DNA from: Herbaspirillum frisingense GSF30
GTDB lineage: Bacteria > Pseudomonadota > Gammaproteobacteria > Burkholderiales > Burkholderiaceae_D
Length of the DNA stretch: 34,991 nt
Assembly: GCF_000300975.2 (NCBI RefSeq)
Contig: NZ_AEEC02000046.1
Location: 1-34,991, forward strand
Direction of reading: 5' to 3'
Each line of letters starts with the position of its first letter. Position 1 is the stretch's first letter. The position numbers were made by a program, and so were the translations under genes. Positions 1 through 9,517 of this stretch are shown piece after piece. The notes under the pieces are model-generated. The model saw only the letters and a list, made by a program, of their open reading frames with translations, was not told the origin of the DNA and ran no database searches.

Positions 1-774
1 CAGTTGCTGGTCGAGGGCGTGGCTGTGGGTCATCACGAGATAGTACGCACCCGGCTCGGCCATGTCCACCGCGGCATTGGGCACGTCGGTGGCTTCGGTG
101 GTGATCTGCGCCGGCAAGCCGGGCGGGAACATGTCTTCCCGCTCATCCACCCATAGCACCCGGCAGGGTAGCGTGGACAAGACCTTGACGATGGCGGCAC
201 CCACATGGCCGGCGCCGAACAGCACCACCTGCGGCTGGTGCGCACGGCACAGGTCCAGCAACCAGCGGCGGCCCTGTTGGTCGCGCACCAGTTGCGTCTG
301 GCTTGCTGTACGCGCCATGTCCTGCAGCGTGTGCTGCGGGCCATCAGGTTGCAGCAGTTGCATGGGCTCGGCATGGTCCAGTGGCAAGGCCCGCCACCGG
401 TCATTTCCACGGGTCCATGATTGCTCCAGTGCCTGCCACAGCCGCAATGCCTCGGCATCGCTGGCTATCCGTTCGAAACAGAGAAACACCACGCCACCGC
501 AGCATTGTCCCAGGCTGGGACCCAGCGCGATGCGCTCCAGCCGCCGCTGCCCATCCAGCTGGTCAGGATTGGCCAGCAGCATGGCGCGTGCGATCTGCGC
601 GGCGCGCCATTCGAGATGGCCACCGCCGATGGTGTCGAACTGCGCATCGGCGGTGTAGAGCATGCGCGCTCCCGACTCACGCGGGGTTGACCCCTGGATC
701 TGCGCCACCGTCACCAGCACGGCCGGTGTGCTGCTCTGCTGCATGCGGCGCAAGGCGGCTAGCCATGTCGTCAT
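1..774 (-). CDS. xdhC: XdhC, xanthine dehydrogenase accessory protein (C-terminus beyond window)
   Basis: XdhC-family proteins bind and sulfurate the molybdenum cofactor and insert it into xanthine dehydrogenase. The frame is open from an ATG at 774 to the left edge (258 codons); family members are roughly 270-340 residues, so the C-terminus is outside the window. The N-terminus begins MTTWLAALRRMQQSSTPAVL and carries the XdhC signature GSTPRESGARM followed by a DTIGGGHLEW block (about residues 30-55). A Rossmann-like VVLFGAGHVG lies at about residues 183-192, and VMTHSHALD is near the edge. A GGAGAG ribosome-binding site precedes the ATG. It starts 22 bases after the xdhB stop and is the third gene of xdhABC. 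Confident call; only the C-terminal end is unknown. Confidence 0.93.
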   Translation of the reverse strand, partial: MTTWLAALRRMQQSSTPAVLVTVAQIQGSTPRESGARMLYTADAQFDTIGGGHLEWRAAQIARAMLLANPDQLDGQRRLERIALGPSLGQCCGGVVFLCFERIASDAEALRLWQALEQSWTRGNDRWRALPLDHAEPMQLLQPDGPQHTLQDMARTASQTQLVRDQQGRRWLLDLCRAHQPQVVLFGAGHVGAAIVKVLSTLPCRVLWVDEREDMFPPGLPAQITTEATDVPNAAVDMAEPGAYYLVMTHSHALDQQL

Positions 775-796
775 GATCGCTCTCCGAGGGTCTGGC

Positions 797-3166
797 TTAT
801 TGCACCGCTGCGGCCGCGCGGACCACATCGACCGCATCGAGGATGGCCTCGCTGGTGGCCGGTGCGCGCAATGGCGGGTTGACGCGATGCCCGCCCACTG
901 CCGAGACCGCATCGCGAATGGCCAGGAACACCGAGAACGGCAGCAGCAACGGCGGCTCGCCCACTGCCTTGGAGCGGTGGATGGTGTCGGAGACATTGCT
1001 GTTGCGGTACAGCTCGGTGCGGAAGGCTTCCGGGCAATCCGAGATGGCCGGGATCTTGTAGGTCGAGGGGGCGTGCGTCATCAGCTTGCCGTCCTTGTTC
1101 CACCATAGTTCCTCGGTGGTCAGCCAGCCCATGCCCTGGATGAAGCCACCCTCGACCTGGCCGATGTCCAGCGCCGGGTTCAGGCTTTCTCCGGCGTCGT
1201 ACAGCAGGTCGGCCTGCAGCAGTTTCCACTCCCCGGTCAGGGTATCGATCACCACTTCCGACACCGCCGCCGCATAGGCGAAGTAGAAGAAGGGATGGCC
1301 GTGCATGCGCTTGGCGTCCCAATGCACCTTGGGCGTGGAATAGAAGCCATCGGACCACAGCTGCACCCGTTGCAGGTAAGCCTGCATCACCAGTTCGACG
1401 AAGGCGATCGATTGCTCGCCGGCCATCACCAGGCCATCGGCAAAGCGGATGGCCGATGCGTCCACGCCGAAATGCCGGGCCGCCACCTGGGCCAGCCGTT
1501 CGCGGATCTGCAGGGCCGCATCCTGCGCGGCCTTGCCGTTGAGGTCGCTGCCGGTGGAGGCGGCGGTGGCCGAGGTGTTGGCGATCTTGCTGGTGTCGGT
1601 CGCGGTGCAGCGCACCTGCTCCAGCGGCACGCCCAGCGCATGGGCGACCACCTGCGCCACCTTGGTATTGAGCCCTTGCCCCATCTCCGTGCCGCCGTGG
1701 TTCACCAGCACCGAGCCATCGGTATAGACGTGCACCAGCGAACCGGCCTGGTTCAGGTGCGGCACGTTGAAGGAAATGCCGAACTTCACCGGCGTCAGTG
1801 CCAGGCCTTTCTTCAGCACCGTATTGCCGGCATTGAAGTCGGCGGTCGCCTGGCGCCGCTCCTGATAGCGGCTGCTCTTTTCCAGCTGGTCCACCAGACC
1901 GTGGATGACGTTGTCTTCCACCTTCTGGCCATAGTGGGTGACGTTGCGCGCCGCCGGCCCTTCTTCATCGCTGGGGCCGTAGAAATTGTTGCGGCGGATC
2001 TCCAGCGGATCACGCCCCAGGTTGCGGGCGATCTCGTCGATGATGTACTCGATGGCCAGCGCCCCCTGGGGGCCGCCGAAGCCGCGGAAGGCGGTATTGG
2101 ACTGGGTGTTGGTCTTGCCGCACATGGCGTGGATTTCCACGTCCGAAAGGTAGTAGGCATTATCGAAGTGGCACACCGCCCGCGTGGCCACCGGGCCGGA
2201 CAGGTCGGCCGAAAAACCGGCGCGCGAGATCATGTCGATCTTGGCCGCCAGGATACGTCCGCTGTCGTCATAGCCGATCTCGTAGTCGTAGGCGAAGCAG
2301 TGGCGCTTGCCGGTGACCATCATGTCGTCATCCCGGTCGGCGCGCAGCTTGACCGGACGACGCAGGCGCGCCGCCGCCACAGCAGCGGCGCAGGCCCACA
2401 GCGCCGATTGCGATTCCTTGCCGCCGAAGCCGCCGCCCATGCGCCGGCATTCCACCAGCACATCGTGCGAGGCCAGTTTCAACACGGTGGCGATATGGTG
2501 CTGCATCTCGCTGGGGTGCTGGGTCGAGCAGTACACGTGCATGCCGCGCCCCTCCTTGGGGATGGCATAGGAAATCTGCCCCTCCAGATAGAACTGCTCC
2601 TGTCCGCCCACATCGAACTGGCCGCGCAGCTTGTGCGGTGCCAGCGCCAGGGCCACCGCCGGTTCCCCGCGCGACAGGTGCATCGGCGGCAGTACATAGG
2701 ATTGCGCGGCATGGGCGGCGCGTGGCGTCAGGACCGGCGGCAGTTCTTCGTAATCGACCACCGCCAGGCGCGCGGCGCGGCGCGCATGGTCGTGGCTGTC
2801 GGCCACCACGATGAACATCGGCTGACCCACGTATTGCACCAGCCCATCGGCCAGCACCGGATCGTCGTGGATGATGGCCCCGCATTCGTTCTCGCCCGGA
2901 ATGTCCGTTGCGGTGAAGACTGCGACCACACCGGTGGCCGCCTTGACCTTGTCCAGGTCGATGGCGCGCACCCTGGCATGGGCCTTCTGCGACAGGCCAA
3001 GGGCCGCATGCAGGGTCCCCTGCAGTTCCACGATGTCGTCGGTGTAGGTGGCTTCGCCGGTCACGTGCAGCAGGGCCGACTCATGCGGATGCGGCTTGCC
3101 CACGGTGGCCCAGTCCTGCGGCGGTTGTACCAGGGTATTGAGGAATTGTTCGCTTTGCTTGTTCAT
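797..3166 (-). CDS. xdhB: Xanthine dehydrogenase, molybdopterin-binding large subunit
   Basis: This is the catalytic molybdenum subunit of cytoplasmic xanthine dehydrogenase, which hydroxylates hypoxanthine to xanthine and xanthine to urate. The protein is 789 residues, usual for the stand-alone XdhB subunit. Visible family marks are the GGGFGGKESQ cofactor loop, FRGFGGPQGALAIEYIIDEI, the GGTEMGQGLNTK block, and AVGEPPLLLPF near the C-terminus, whose Glu (about residue 737) is the expected catalytic base. The frame is open further upstream, to 3397, but that extension overlaps xdhA and is low-complexity Arg/Ala/Gly. I chose the ATG at 3166 because it follows an AGGAG site and gives the family N-terminus MNKQSEQFLNTLVQPPQDWA. 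It lies 44 bases downstream of xdhA and 22 bases before xdhC. Confidence 0.96.
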   Translation of the reverse strand: MNKQSEQFLNTLVQPPQDWATVGKPHPHESALLHVTGEATYTDDIVELQGTLHAALGLSQKAHARVRAIDLDKVKAATGVVAVFTATDIPGENECGAIIHDDPVLADGLVQYVGQPMFIVVADSHDHARRAARLAVVDYEELPPVLTPRAAHAAQSYVLPPMHLSRGEPAVALALAPHKLRGQFDVGGQEQFYLEGQISYAIPKEGRGMHVYCSTQHPSEMQHHIATVLKLASHDVLVECRRMGGGFGGKESQSALWACAAAVAAARLRRPVKLRADRDDDMMVTGKRHCFAYDYEIGYDDSGRILAAKIDMISRAGFSADLSGPVATRAVCHFDNAYYLSDVEIHAMCGKTNTQSNTAFRGFGGPQGALAIEYIIDEIARNLGRDPLEIRRNNFYGPSDEEGPAARNVTHYGQKVEDNVIHGLVDQLEKSSRYQERRQATADFNAGNTVLKKGLALTPVKFGISFNVPHLNQAGSLVHVYTDGSVLVNHGGTEMGQGLNTKVAQVVAHALGVPLEQVRCTATDTSKIANTSATAASTGSDLNGKAAQDAALQIRERLAQVAARHFGVDASAIRFADGLVMAGEQSIAFVELVMQAYLQRVQLWSDGFYSTPKVHWDAKRMHGHPFFYFAYAAAVSEVVIDTLTGEWKLLQADLLYDAGESLNPALDIGQVEGGFIQGMGWLTTEELWWNKDGKLMTHAPSTYKIPAISDCPEAFRTELYRNSNVSDTIHRSKAVGEPPLLLPFSVFLAIRDAVSAVGGHRVNPPLRAPATSEAILDAVDVVRAAAAVQ

Positions 3167-3210
3167 GCTGTTCTCCTGCGGATTCTGTCGATAGGCTGTA
3201 CGCGATGCAC

Positions 3211-4686
3211 TCACGCCGCGAAGGCGCGCACATCCTGGCGCGCCAGCGGCGCCTCGCTGCGGGTTTCCAGCCAATAGCGATAGAGCAGGTTCTGCGCGGT
3301 GCGCAGGCGATAGGCGGCGCTGGCGCGCATGTCCGACAGCGGGGCGTAATCCTGGGCCAGCGCAGCCATGGCGGCGCGTACCTGTGCCTCGTCCCACACC
3401 TTGCCTTGCAACAGTGCCTCCGCCTGTGCGGCGCGTTTGGGCGTGGCGGCCATGCCGCCGAAGGCGATGCGCGCTTCGGTCACGATGTCACCGTCCATGC
3501 GCAGGGCAAAGGCAGCACAGACCGCCGAGATATCCTGGTCGAAGCGCTTGGAGAGCTTGTACACGCGGAAACGCACCTCCTTGCCGGGCAGCGGAATACG
3601 TACGGCCTGCACCACCTCGTTGGCTTGCAGGGCCGACTTCTGATAGGCCAGATAGAAGTCTTCCAGCGGCATGACACGCTGACCGTCCACGCCGGCCAGC
3701 ACGATCTGTGCACCCAGCGCGATCAGCCAGGGCATGGAGTCGCCGATGGGCGAGCCGTTGGCGACATTGCCGCCCAGGGTGCCGGCGTTGCGCACCGGCA
3801 TGGAGGCAAAGCGCTGCCATAGTTCGGACAGCTCTTGCGGATAGTGACGGGCCGCTTCGGCATAGGCATCTTCCAGCGAGACGCCGGCCCCGATTTCCAG
3901 CATGCCATCCTGCACGGACATGGCGCGCAGTTCCTCCACGCGACCGATGTAGAGGATGTCACCCAGCTCGCGCATCTGCTTGGTCACCCACAGCCCCACA
4001 TCGGTGGAGCCGGCCAGGATGCGCGCCTTGGGCAGTTCGGCGCGCAACTGCAGCAGCTGCGCCAGCGTGCGCGGGGCGTGGAAGGTCTGGCCGCCATGGG
4101 TCACGGCCAGCGGCGCGTCGCGGTCGATGGCGCGTAGCGCGGTCTTGACGGCGTCACGGTCGAAATCCACCTTGGGCAGTTCGCCCATGCGGCGTGCCGC
4201 ATCGATGATGGGGCGATAGCCGGTGCAGCGGCACAGGTTGCCGGAAAGGGCGTCATCGATCTCGCGCTTGGTCGGCGTGACGCCGTCCTGGTCGTGCTTC
4301 AGGTACAGGCCCCACAGCGACATCACGAAACCCGGCGTGCAGAAGCCGCACTGCGAGCCATGACATTCCACCATGGCCTGCTGTACCGGATGCAGGCAGC
4401 CATCGGCCTGCTTCAGGTCTTCCACGGTGAACAGCGCCCGGCCGTCCAGGGTGGGCAGGAACTGGATGCAGGAGTTGACCGTCTTGAGCTCCAGCTGATC
4501 ATTGCGCAGCTCGCCCACCACCACGGTGCAGGCTCCGCAATCGCCTTCGGCACAGCCTTCCTTGGTGCCGGTGCAATGCAGGTCTTCGCGCAGATGCTGC
4601 AGAACGGTGCGGGTCGTGGGTTGGCCTGCTACTTCGTGGGTCTGGCCGCGAAAGTAGAACTGGATGGGGCGGATGGTCTCTGGCAT
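3211..4686 (-). CDS. xdhA: Xanthine dehydrogenase, 2Fe-2S/FAD small subunit
   Basis: This is the electron-transfer subunit of xanthine dehydrogenase: two 2Fe-2S clusters and FAD pass electrons from the molybdenum site to NAD. In the 491-residue protein, cluster one uses Cys45, Cys50, Cys53 and Cys73 (GTKEGCAEGDCGACTVVV). Cluster two uses Cys113, Cys116, Cys152 and Cys154 (QCGFCTPGF and GNLCRCTGYRP). The FAD-binding half follows, with ILAGSTDVGLWVT near residue 220 and LGGNVANGSPIGDSMPWLIAL near 320; the CO-dehydrogenase flavoprotein C-terminal domain ends the protein. It is the first gene of xdhABC. The ribosome-binding site is weak. A TTGTctACAA palindrome 20-30 bases upstream of the ATG is a candidate operator. 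Confidence 0.96.
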   Translation of the reverse strand: MPETIRPIQFYFRGQTHEVAGQPTTRTVLQHLREDLHCTGTKEGCAEGDCGACTVVVGELRNDQLELKTVNSCIQFLPTLDGRALFTVEDLKQADGCLHPVQQAMVECHGSQCGFCTPGFVMSLWGLYLKHDQDGVTPTKREIDDALSGNLCRCTGYRPIIDAARRMGELPKVDFDRDAVKTALRAIDRDAPLAVTHGGQTFHAPRTLAQLLQLRAELPKARILAGSTDVGLWVTKQMRELGDILYIGRVEELRAMSVQDGMLEIGAGVSLEDAYAEAARHYPQELSELWQRFASMPVRNAGTLGGNVANGSPIGDSMPWLIALGAQIVLAGVDGQRVMPLEDFYLAYQKSALQANEVVQAVRIPLPGKEVRFRVYKLSKRFDQDISAVCAAFALRMDGDIVTEARIAFGGMAATPKRAAQAEALLQGKVWDEAQVRAAMAALAQDYAPLSDMRASAAYRLRTAQNLLYRYWLETRSEAPLARQDVRAFAA

Positions 4687-4706
4687 TTGGCTTTACTCAA
4701 TATGGA

Positions 4707-4716
4707 TTGTCTACAA
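4707..4716. promoter_or_regulatory. Candidate operator upstream of xdhA (TTGTctACAA)
   Basis: The ten bases form a perfect 4-2-4 palindrome inside a second dyad, GTCT-N7-AGAC (4710-4724). The site lies 21-30 bases upstream of the xdhA start codon, where a repressor could block transcription or the transcript start. TTGT-N2-ACAA resembles operators of FCD-type GntR regulators. No GntR gene is in the window, so the assignment is inference from shape and position. Confidence 0.35.
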
Positions 4717-4938
4717 AACAGACTGCTTTATGGCGCGCTCCAGGGCGTATCGTGGGGCGTGCTTCTTATTGTTGGATCTGCTTTCAGGCGGCATGTCCGC
4801 TCGGGGCGGCGGCCGGCCTGTGGTGTCTCCCGTGGCCAGATGGCATTCAAGAAACGTGCCGGGGTCGTCAAAAGAGGAAACGGATTGTCCGCAGCCTATT
4901 GTTGCGGACGATTGTCGGGTTCCCTCTTGTCACGATCC

Positions 4939-4976
4939 CGAAGAGGCAGCCCCTGTCGTTGCGGGCCGCCTCTTCG
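4939..4976 (-). terminator. Hairpin downstream of the AzgA-type permease
   Basis: CGAAGAGGC-A-GCCC (4939-4952) pairs with GGGC-C-GCCTCTTCG (4963-4976): 13 pairs, one mismatch and a 10-base loop, starting 34 bases past the permease stop. There is no T-tract on either side, so it may be a processing or transcript-stabilising hairpin rather than an intrinsic terminator. Confidence 0.45.
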
Positions 4977-5009
4977 ATGGTTCAGACTACTTCACGACGC
5001 TGCATGCGC

Positions 5010-6311
5010 TCATTCGCCACCGAGGTAGATGATCTTGAACAGGAAGATCGCAGCGATGATCCAGATTACCACCGACACGTCCCGGGCGCGACCGGTGAGC
5101 AGCTTCAGGCCGGCGTAGCTGATGAAGCCCAGTGCCAGGCCATTGGCGATCGAATAGGTGAAGGGCATCACCAGCGCCGTGATCACGGCCGGCACGCATT
5201 CGGTGGTGTCGTCCCAGTCGATGTGCACCAGTTCGCGCAGCATCAGGCAGGCCACGAAGAACAGCGCCGGTGCCGTCGCATAGGCCGGCACCACGCCAGC
5301 CAGCGGTGCGATGAACAGGCACAGCAGGAACAGTACCGCGATGGCCACGGCGGTGAGGCCGGTACGGCCGCCGGCCTGCACGCCGGCGGCGCTCTCGATG
5401 TAGGCGGTGGTGGACGAAGTGCCCAGCAGGGAGCCGGCGACGATGGCCGTGCTGTCGGCCATCAGGGCCTTGTTCAGGCGCGCCATCTTGCCGTCCTTCA
5501 TCAGCCCGGCGCGGGTGGCCACGCCCATCAGGGTGCCGGTGGCGTCGAACAGTTCCACCAGGAAGAACACCAGCACCACGTTGATCAGGCCCATGGAAAT
5601 GGCGCCCTTGATATCCAGTTGCAGGAAGGTCGGCGCAATCGAGGGCGGTGCGGCGAAGATGCCGGAGAAGTGATTGCCGCCGAAGATGAACGACAGCACC
5701 GTCACCAGCAGGATGCCGATCAGCAGCGCGCCGCGCACCTTCAGGCGGTCCAGCGCCACGATCACCAGGAAGCCGATGACGGCCATCACCGGCGCAGGCT
5801 GGTGCAGGTCACCGAGGGTCACGAAGGTGGCCGGATTGGCGGCGACGATGCCGGCGCTCTTGAGCGAAATGATCGCCAGGAACAGCCCGATGCCGGCCGG
5901 GATGGCCGTGCGCAAGGAGCGCGGAATGCTCTGGATGATCAACTCGCGCACGCGCAGCACGCTCACCAGCAGGAACAGGCAGCCCGAGATCAGCACCGCG
6001 CCCAGCGCGGCCTGCCACGGGAAGCCCATGCCCTTGACCACGGCATAGGCGAAGTAGGCATTGAGCCCCATGCCGGGTGCCAGGCCGATGGGGTAGTTGG
6101 CATACAGGCCCATGATGAGGGTGCCCACGGCAGCGGCCACGCAGGTGGCGACGAACACCGAGTCCTTGGGCATGCCGGCGTCCCCCAGGATGGAGGGATT
6201 GACGAAGATGATGTAGGCCATCGTCAGGAAGGTGGTGAGTCCGGCCAGCAGCTCGGTGCGCACGGTGGTGCCGTTTTCTTCCAGGCGGAAGAATCTGTTC
6301 AGGGCGTTCAT
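5010..6311 (-). CDS. AzgA-type purine base permease (adenine/guanine/hypoxanthine)
   Basis: This is an inner-membrane proton symporter of the AzgA branch of the nucleobase transporter superfamily, which imports hypoxanthine, guanine or adenine. The 433-residue protein is highly hydrophobic, with about 12-14 membrane segments. It has the branch-specific blocks LAGLTTFLTMAYIIFVNPSI (residues about 21-40), YPIGLAPGMGLNAYFAY (about 73-89) and SSTTAYIESAAGVQAGGRTG (about 300-320). The ATG at 6311 gives the typical N-terminus MNALNRFFRLEENGTTVRTE. It sits between xdhA and the LysR gene, and its substrate would feed xanthine dehydrogenase. It appears to have its own leader, with a possible attenuator hairpin at 6357-6375. 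The exact purine cannot be told from sequence. Confidence 0.93.
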   Translation of the reverse strand: MNALNRFFRLEENGTTVRTELLAGLTTFLTMAYIIFVNPSILGDAGMPKDSVFVATCVAAAVGTLIMGLYANYPIGLAPGMGLNAYFAYAVVKGMGFPWQAALGAVLISGCLFLLVSVLRVRELIIQSIPRSLRTAIPAGIGLFLAIISLKSAGIVAANPATFVTLGDLHQPAPVMAVIGFLVIVALDRLKVRGALLIGILLVTVLSFIFGGNHFSGIFAAPPSIAPTFLQLDIKGAISMGLINVVLVFFLVELFDATGTLMGVATRAGLMKDGKMARLNKALMADSTAIVAGSLLGTSSTTAYIESAAGVQAGGRTGLTAVAIAVLFLLCLFIAPLAGVVPAYATAPALFFVACLMLRELVHIDWDDTTECVPAVITALVMPFTYSIANGLALGFISYAGLKLLTGRARDVSVVIWIIAAIFLFKIIYLGGE

Positions 6312-6356
6312 TGTGGGTTGTCTCCGTTGGGTCCTTTTTTATGCGCCGGAAAACCC

Positions 6357-6375
6357 GCCTGCAGCGGTGGCAGGC
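6357..6375 (-). terminator. Possible attenuator hairpin in the purine permease leader
   Basis: GCCTGC (6357-6362) pairs with GCAGGC (6370-6375). On the minus-strand transcript the stem is followed by GGGTTTTCC, and it lies about 45 bases before the permease ATG at 6311. Position and shape suggest a leader terminator or attenuator; the stem is short. Confidence 0.3.
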
Positions 6376-6494
6376 AGAAAGTGGGCGTTGCTGTTGTCTT
6401 GGCAGCGTTCGTAATGTCGTTGAATTTCATGATGCGCGATGTAAGGGCCGGGGCATAGCCATTATTGGGCTGGGGTTATAACGGTCGGATTGGC

Positions 6495-6516
6495 GGAAAA
6501 CCCGCCTGGCAGGCGG
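6495..6516 (-). terminator. Likely intrinsic terminator of the LysR gene
   Basis: CCGCCT (6502-6507) and AGGCGG (6511-6516) form a tight hairpin with a 3-base loop. On the minus strand it is followed by a GGTTTTCC tail, about 125 bases past the LysR stop at 6641. Confidence 0.45.
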
Positions 6517-6640
6517 ATTTTGTTGCATTGCATTGTCGGCATACGGGTAAGCAATCAATCGCCGCAAATTGCCGCCAGGACCGAGATTTTGCCACTGTTG
6601 TCGGATTGCATCCGGGAACGCCCGCTTTTCGGCTTTCGCC

Positions 6641-7570
6641 TCAGGCGGTGCGGGCCGGACTGCGCGCCCGGTTCCAGTAGTCCGGCTGGGCATAGACTTC
6701 CTTGAGGTAATCAATGAAAAAGCGCGTCTTGGCTGGCAGGTGCCGCTGCTGCGGGTAGACCGCCATGATGTCGTAGTGGGGCAGGGCGTAGTCGTCCAGC
6801 ACCGTCACCAGCTCGCCTGACGCCAGTTGCGCCTGGATTTCCCAGGTGGAGCGCCAGGCCAGTCCCAGCCCTTCGCTGGCCCAGCGGTGCAGCAGTTCGC
6901 CATCGTTGCAATCCAGCTTGCCCTGTACCTTGATGATGACCGGCTTGCCATTCTGCTGGAAATACCAGCCGCGCTGCTGGCCGCCCTGCAGGTTGAAGGC
7001 CAGGCAGTTATGGCGCGCCAGGTCGTCCAGCGTGCGCGGGATGCCGTGGCGATGCAGGTAATCCGGCGCCGCGCAGACCACGCGCCGGTTGCTGGCCAGG
7101 CGCACGGCCACGAAACTGGGTTCGATGGCGCCGCCGATGCGGATACCCAGGTCATAGCCCTCGCGCACCAGATCCACCACGCGATCGGTCAGGTTGAAGG
7201 AGATCTGCACCTCCGGGTGGGCCGCCAGGAAGGTCGGGGCATGCGGCGCCACATGCAGCCGGCCATAGGCGGCAGGCGTAGAGACCACCAGGTGGCCGGT
7301 GGCCTTGTGACGCCCTTCGGCCACGCTCTTTTCGGCCGTGTCCATCTGCTCCAGCAGCTTGCGGCAGTGATCCAGGAAGACGCTGCCCTGCTCGGTCAGC
7401 GTCAGGTGGCGCGTGGTCCGGTGCATGAGCTTGGTCCCCAGGCGCTTTTCCAGGGCATCGATGCGCCGCCCCATCATCACCGGCGTGACCTGTTCTTCCA
7501 GCGCGGCGGCGGCCAGGCTGCCCTTGTCCACTACTGAAACGAAGGCTTCGATCTGCTTGAGTTTGTCCAT
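6641..7570 (-). CDS. LysR-family transcriptional regulator, divergent from gcl
   Basis: This is a DNA-binding LysR regulator, probably controlling the divergent gcl operon. The 309-residue protein has an N-terminal winged helix-turn-helix (about residues 1-60: MDKLKQIEAFVSVVDKGSLA then VTPVMMGRRIDALEKRLGTKL). A periplasmic-binding-protein-like effector domain (about 88-295) follows. The helix region resembles the CrgA/AaeR-like subgroup. An upstream TTG at 7573 is possible, but the ATG at 7570 is better spaced from the GGAGGA site. The 160-base gap to gcl holds a perfect GATGATA-ct-TATCATC palindrome at 7647-7662, a plausible binding site. The effector could be glyoxylate, tartronate semialdehyde or a purine intermediate; this is inference from location. 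Confidence 0.88.
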   Translation of the reverse strand: MDKLKQIEAFVSVVDKGSLAAAALEEQVTPVMMGRRIDALEKRLGTKLMHRTTRHLTLTEQGSVFLDHCRKLLEQMDTAEKSVAEGRHKATGHLVVSTPAAYGRLHVAPHAPTFLAAHPEVQISFNLTDRVVDLVREGYDLGIRIGGAIEPSFVAVRLASNRRVVCAAPDYLHRHGIPRTLDDLARHNCLAFNLQGGQQRGWYFQQNGKPVIIKVQGKLDCNDGELLHRWASEGLGLAWRSTWEIQAQLASGELVTVLDDYALPHYDIMAVYPQQRHLPAKTRFFIDYLKEVYAQPDYWNRARSPARTA

Positions 7571-7646
7571 CAATTCCTCCCGGCTGCAGTGTAATTCAAT
7601 ACTTTTTCTATGTTTCCATACTTTTGGTAAGTAATCAGTGGATTCT

Positions 7647-7662
7647 GATGATACTTATCATC
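7647..7662. promoter_or_regulatory. Perfect palindrome between lysR and gcl (GATGATActTATCATC)
   Basis: Two perfect 7-base arms around CT, centred about 76 bases before the gcl ATG and 84 bases before the lysR ATG. It contains the T-N11-A spacing of LysR boxes. A smaller dyad, AATC-agtg-GATT, lies just upstream. It is the strongest candidate operator in this divergent promoter; function is inferred. Confidence 0.5.
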
Positions 7663-7730
7663 CGGATTTGTAATGACTAGCATGGCCTCCAGAGATCAAC
7701 ACCATCCCAACGGACATCTGGAGAACGAGC

Positions 7731-9506
<1,776 letters not shown>

Positions 9507-9517
9507 GAGGAGACACC

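Larger units (their letters stand above)
4687..5009. other. Intergenic region: purine permease 3' end to xdhA 5' region
   Basis: No convincing gene. Besides the candidate operator at 4707-4716 it holds two inverted repeats. GTCCGCA (4887-4893) and TGCGGAC (4903-4909) flank a 9-base loop. A longer hairpin at 4939-4976 lies just after the permease stop. The rest is unremarkable GC-rich sequence that should contain the xdhABC promoter; I could not place a clear -10/-35 pair. Confidence 0.5.
6312..6640. other. Leader/promoter region of the purine permease with a duplicated hairpin motif
   Basis: No gene is seen. The exact 14-mer GGAAAACCCGCCTG occurs twice, at 6348-6361 and 6495-6508. Each copy is half of a hairpin: GCCTGC/GCAGGC at 6357-6375 and CCGCCT/AGGCGG at 6502-6516. 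Read on the minus strand, each hairpin is followed by GGGTTTTCC, an intrinsic-terminator shape. No purine riboswitch core was found. Confidence 0.55.

Noticed and set aside
1295..3277. Long plus-strand open frame of 660 codons opposite xdhB
   Set aside because: His/Gly/Arg/Gln-rich translation typical of the antisense of a GC-rich gene; xdhB on the other strand has clear family motifs.
4707..6458. Plus-strand open frame of 583 codons opposite the purine permease
   Set aside because: Low-complexity His/Gln/Asp/Gly composition and no ribosome-binding site; antisense shadow of the permease.
6312..6640. Purine riboswitch before the purine permease
   Set aside because: No purine riboswitch core or loop-loop elements were found; only terminator-like hairpins are visible.
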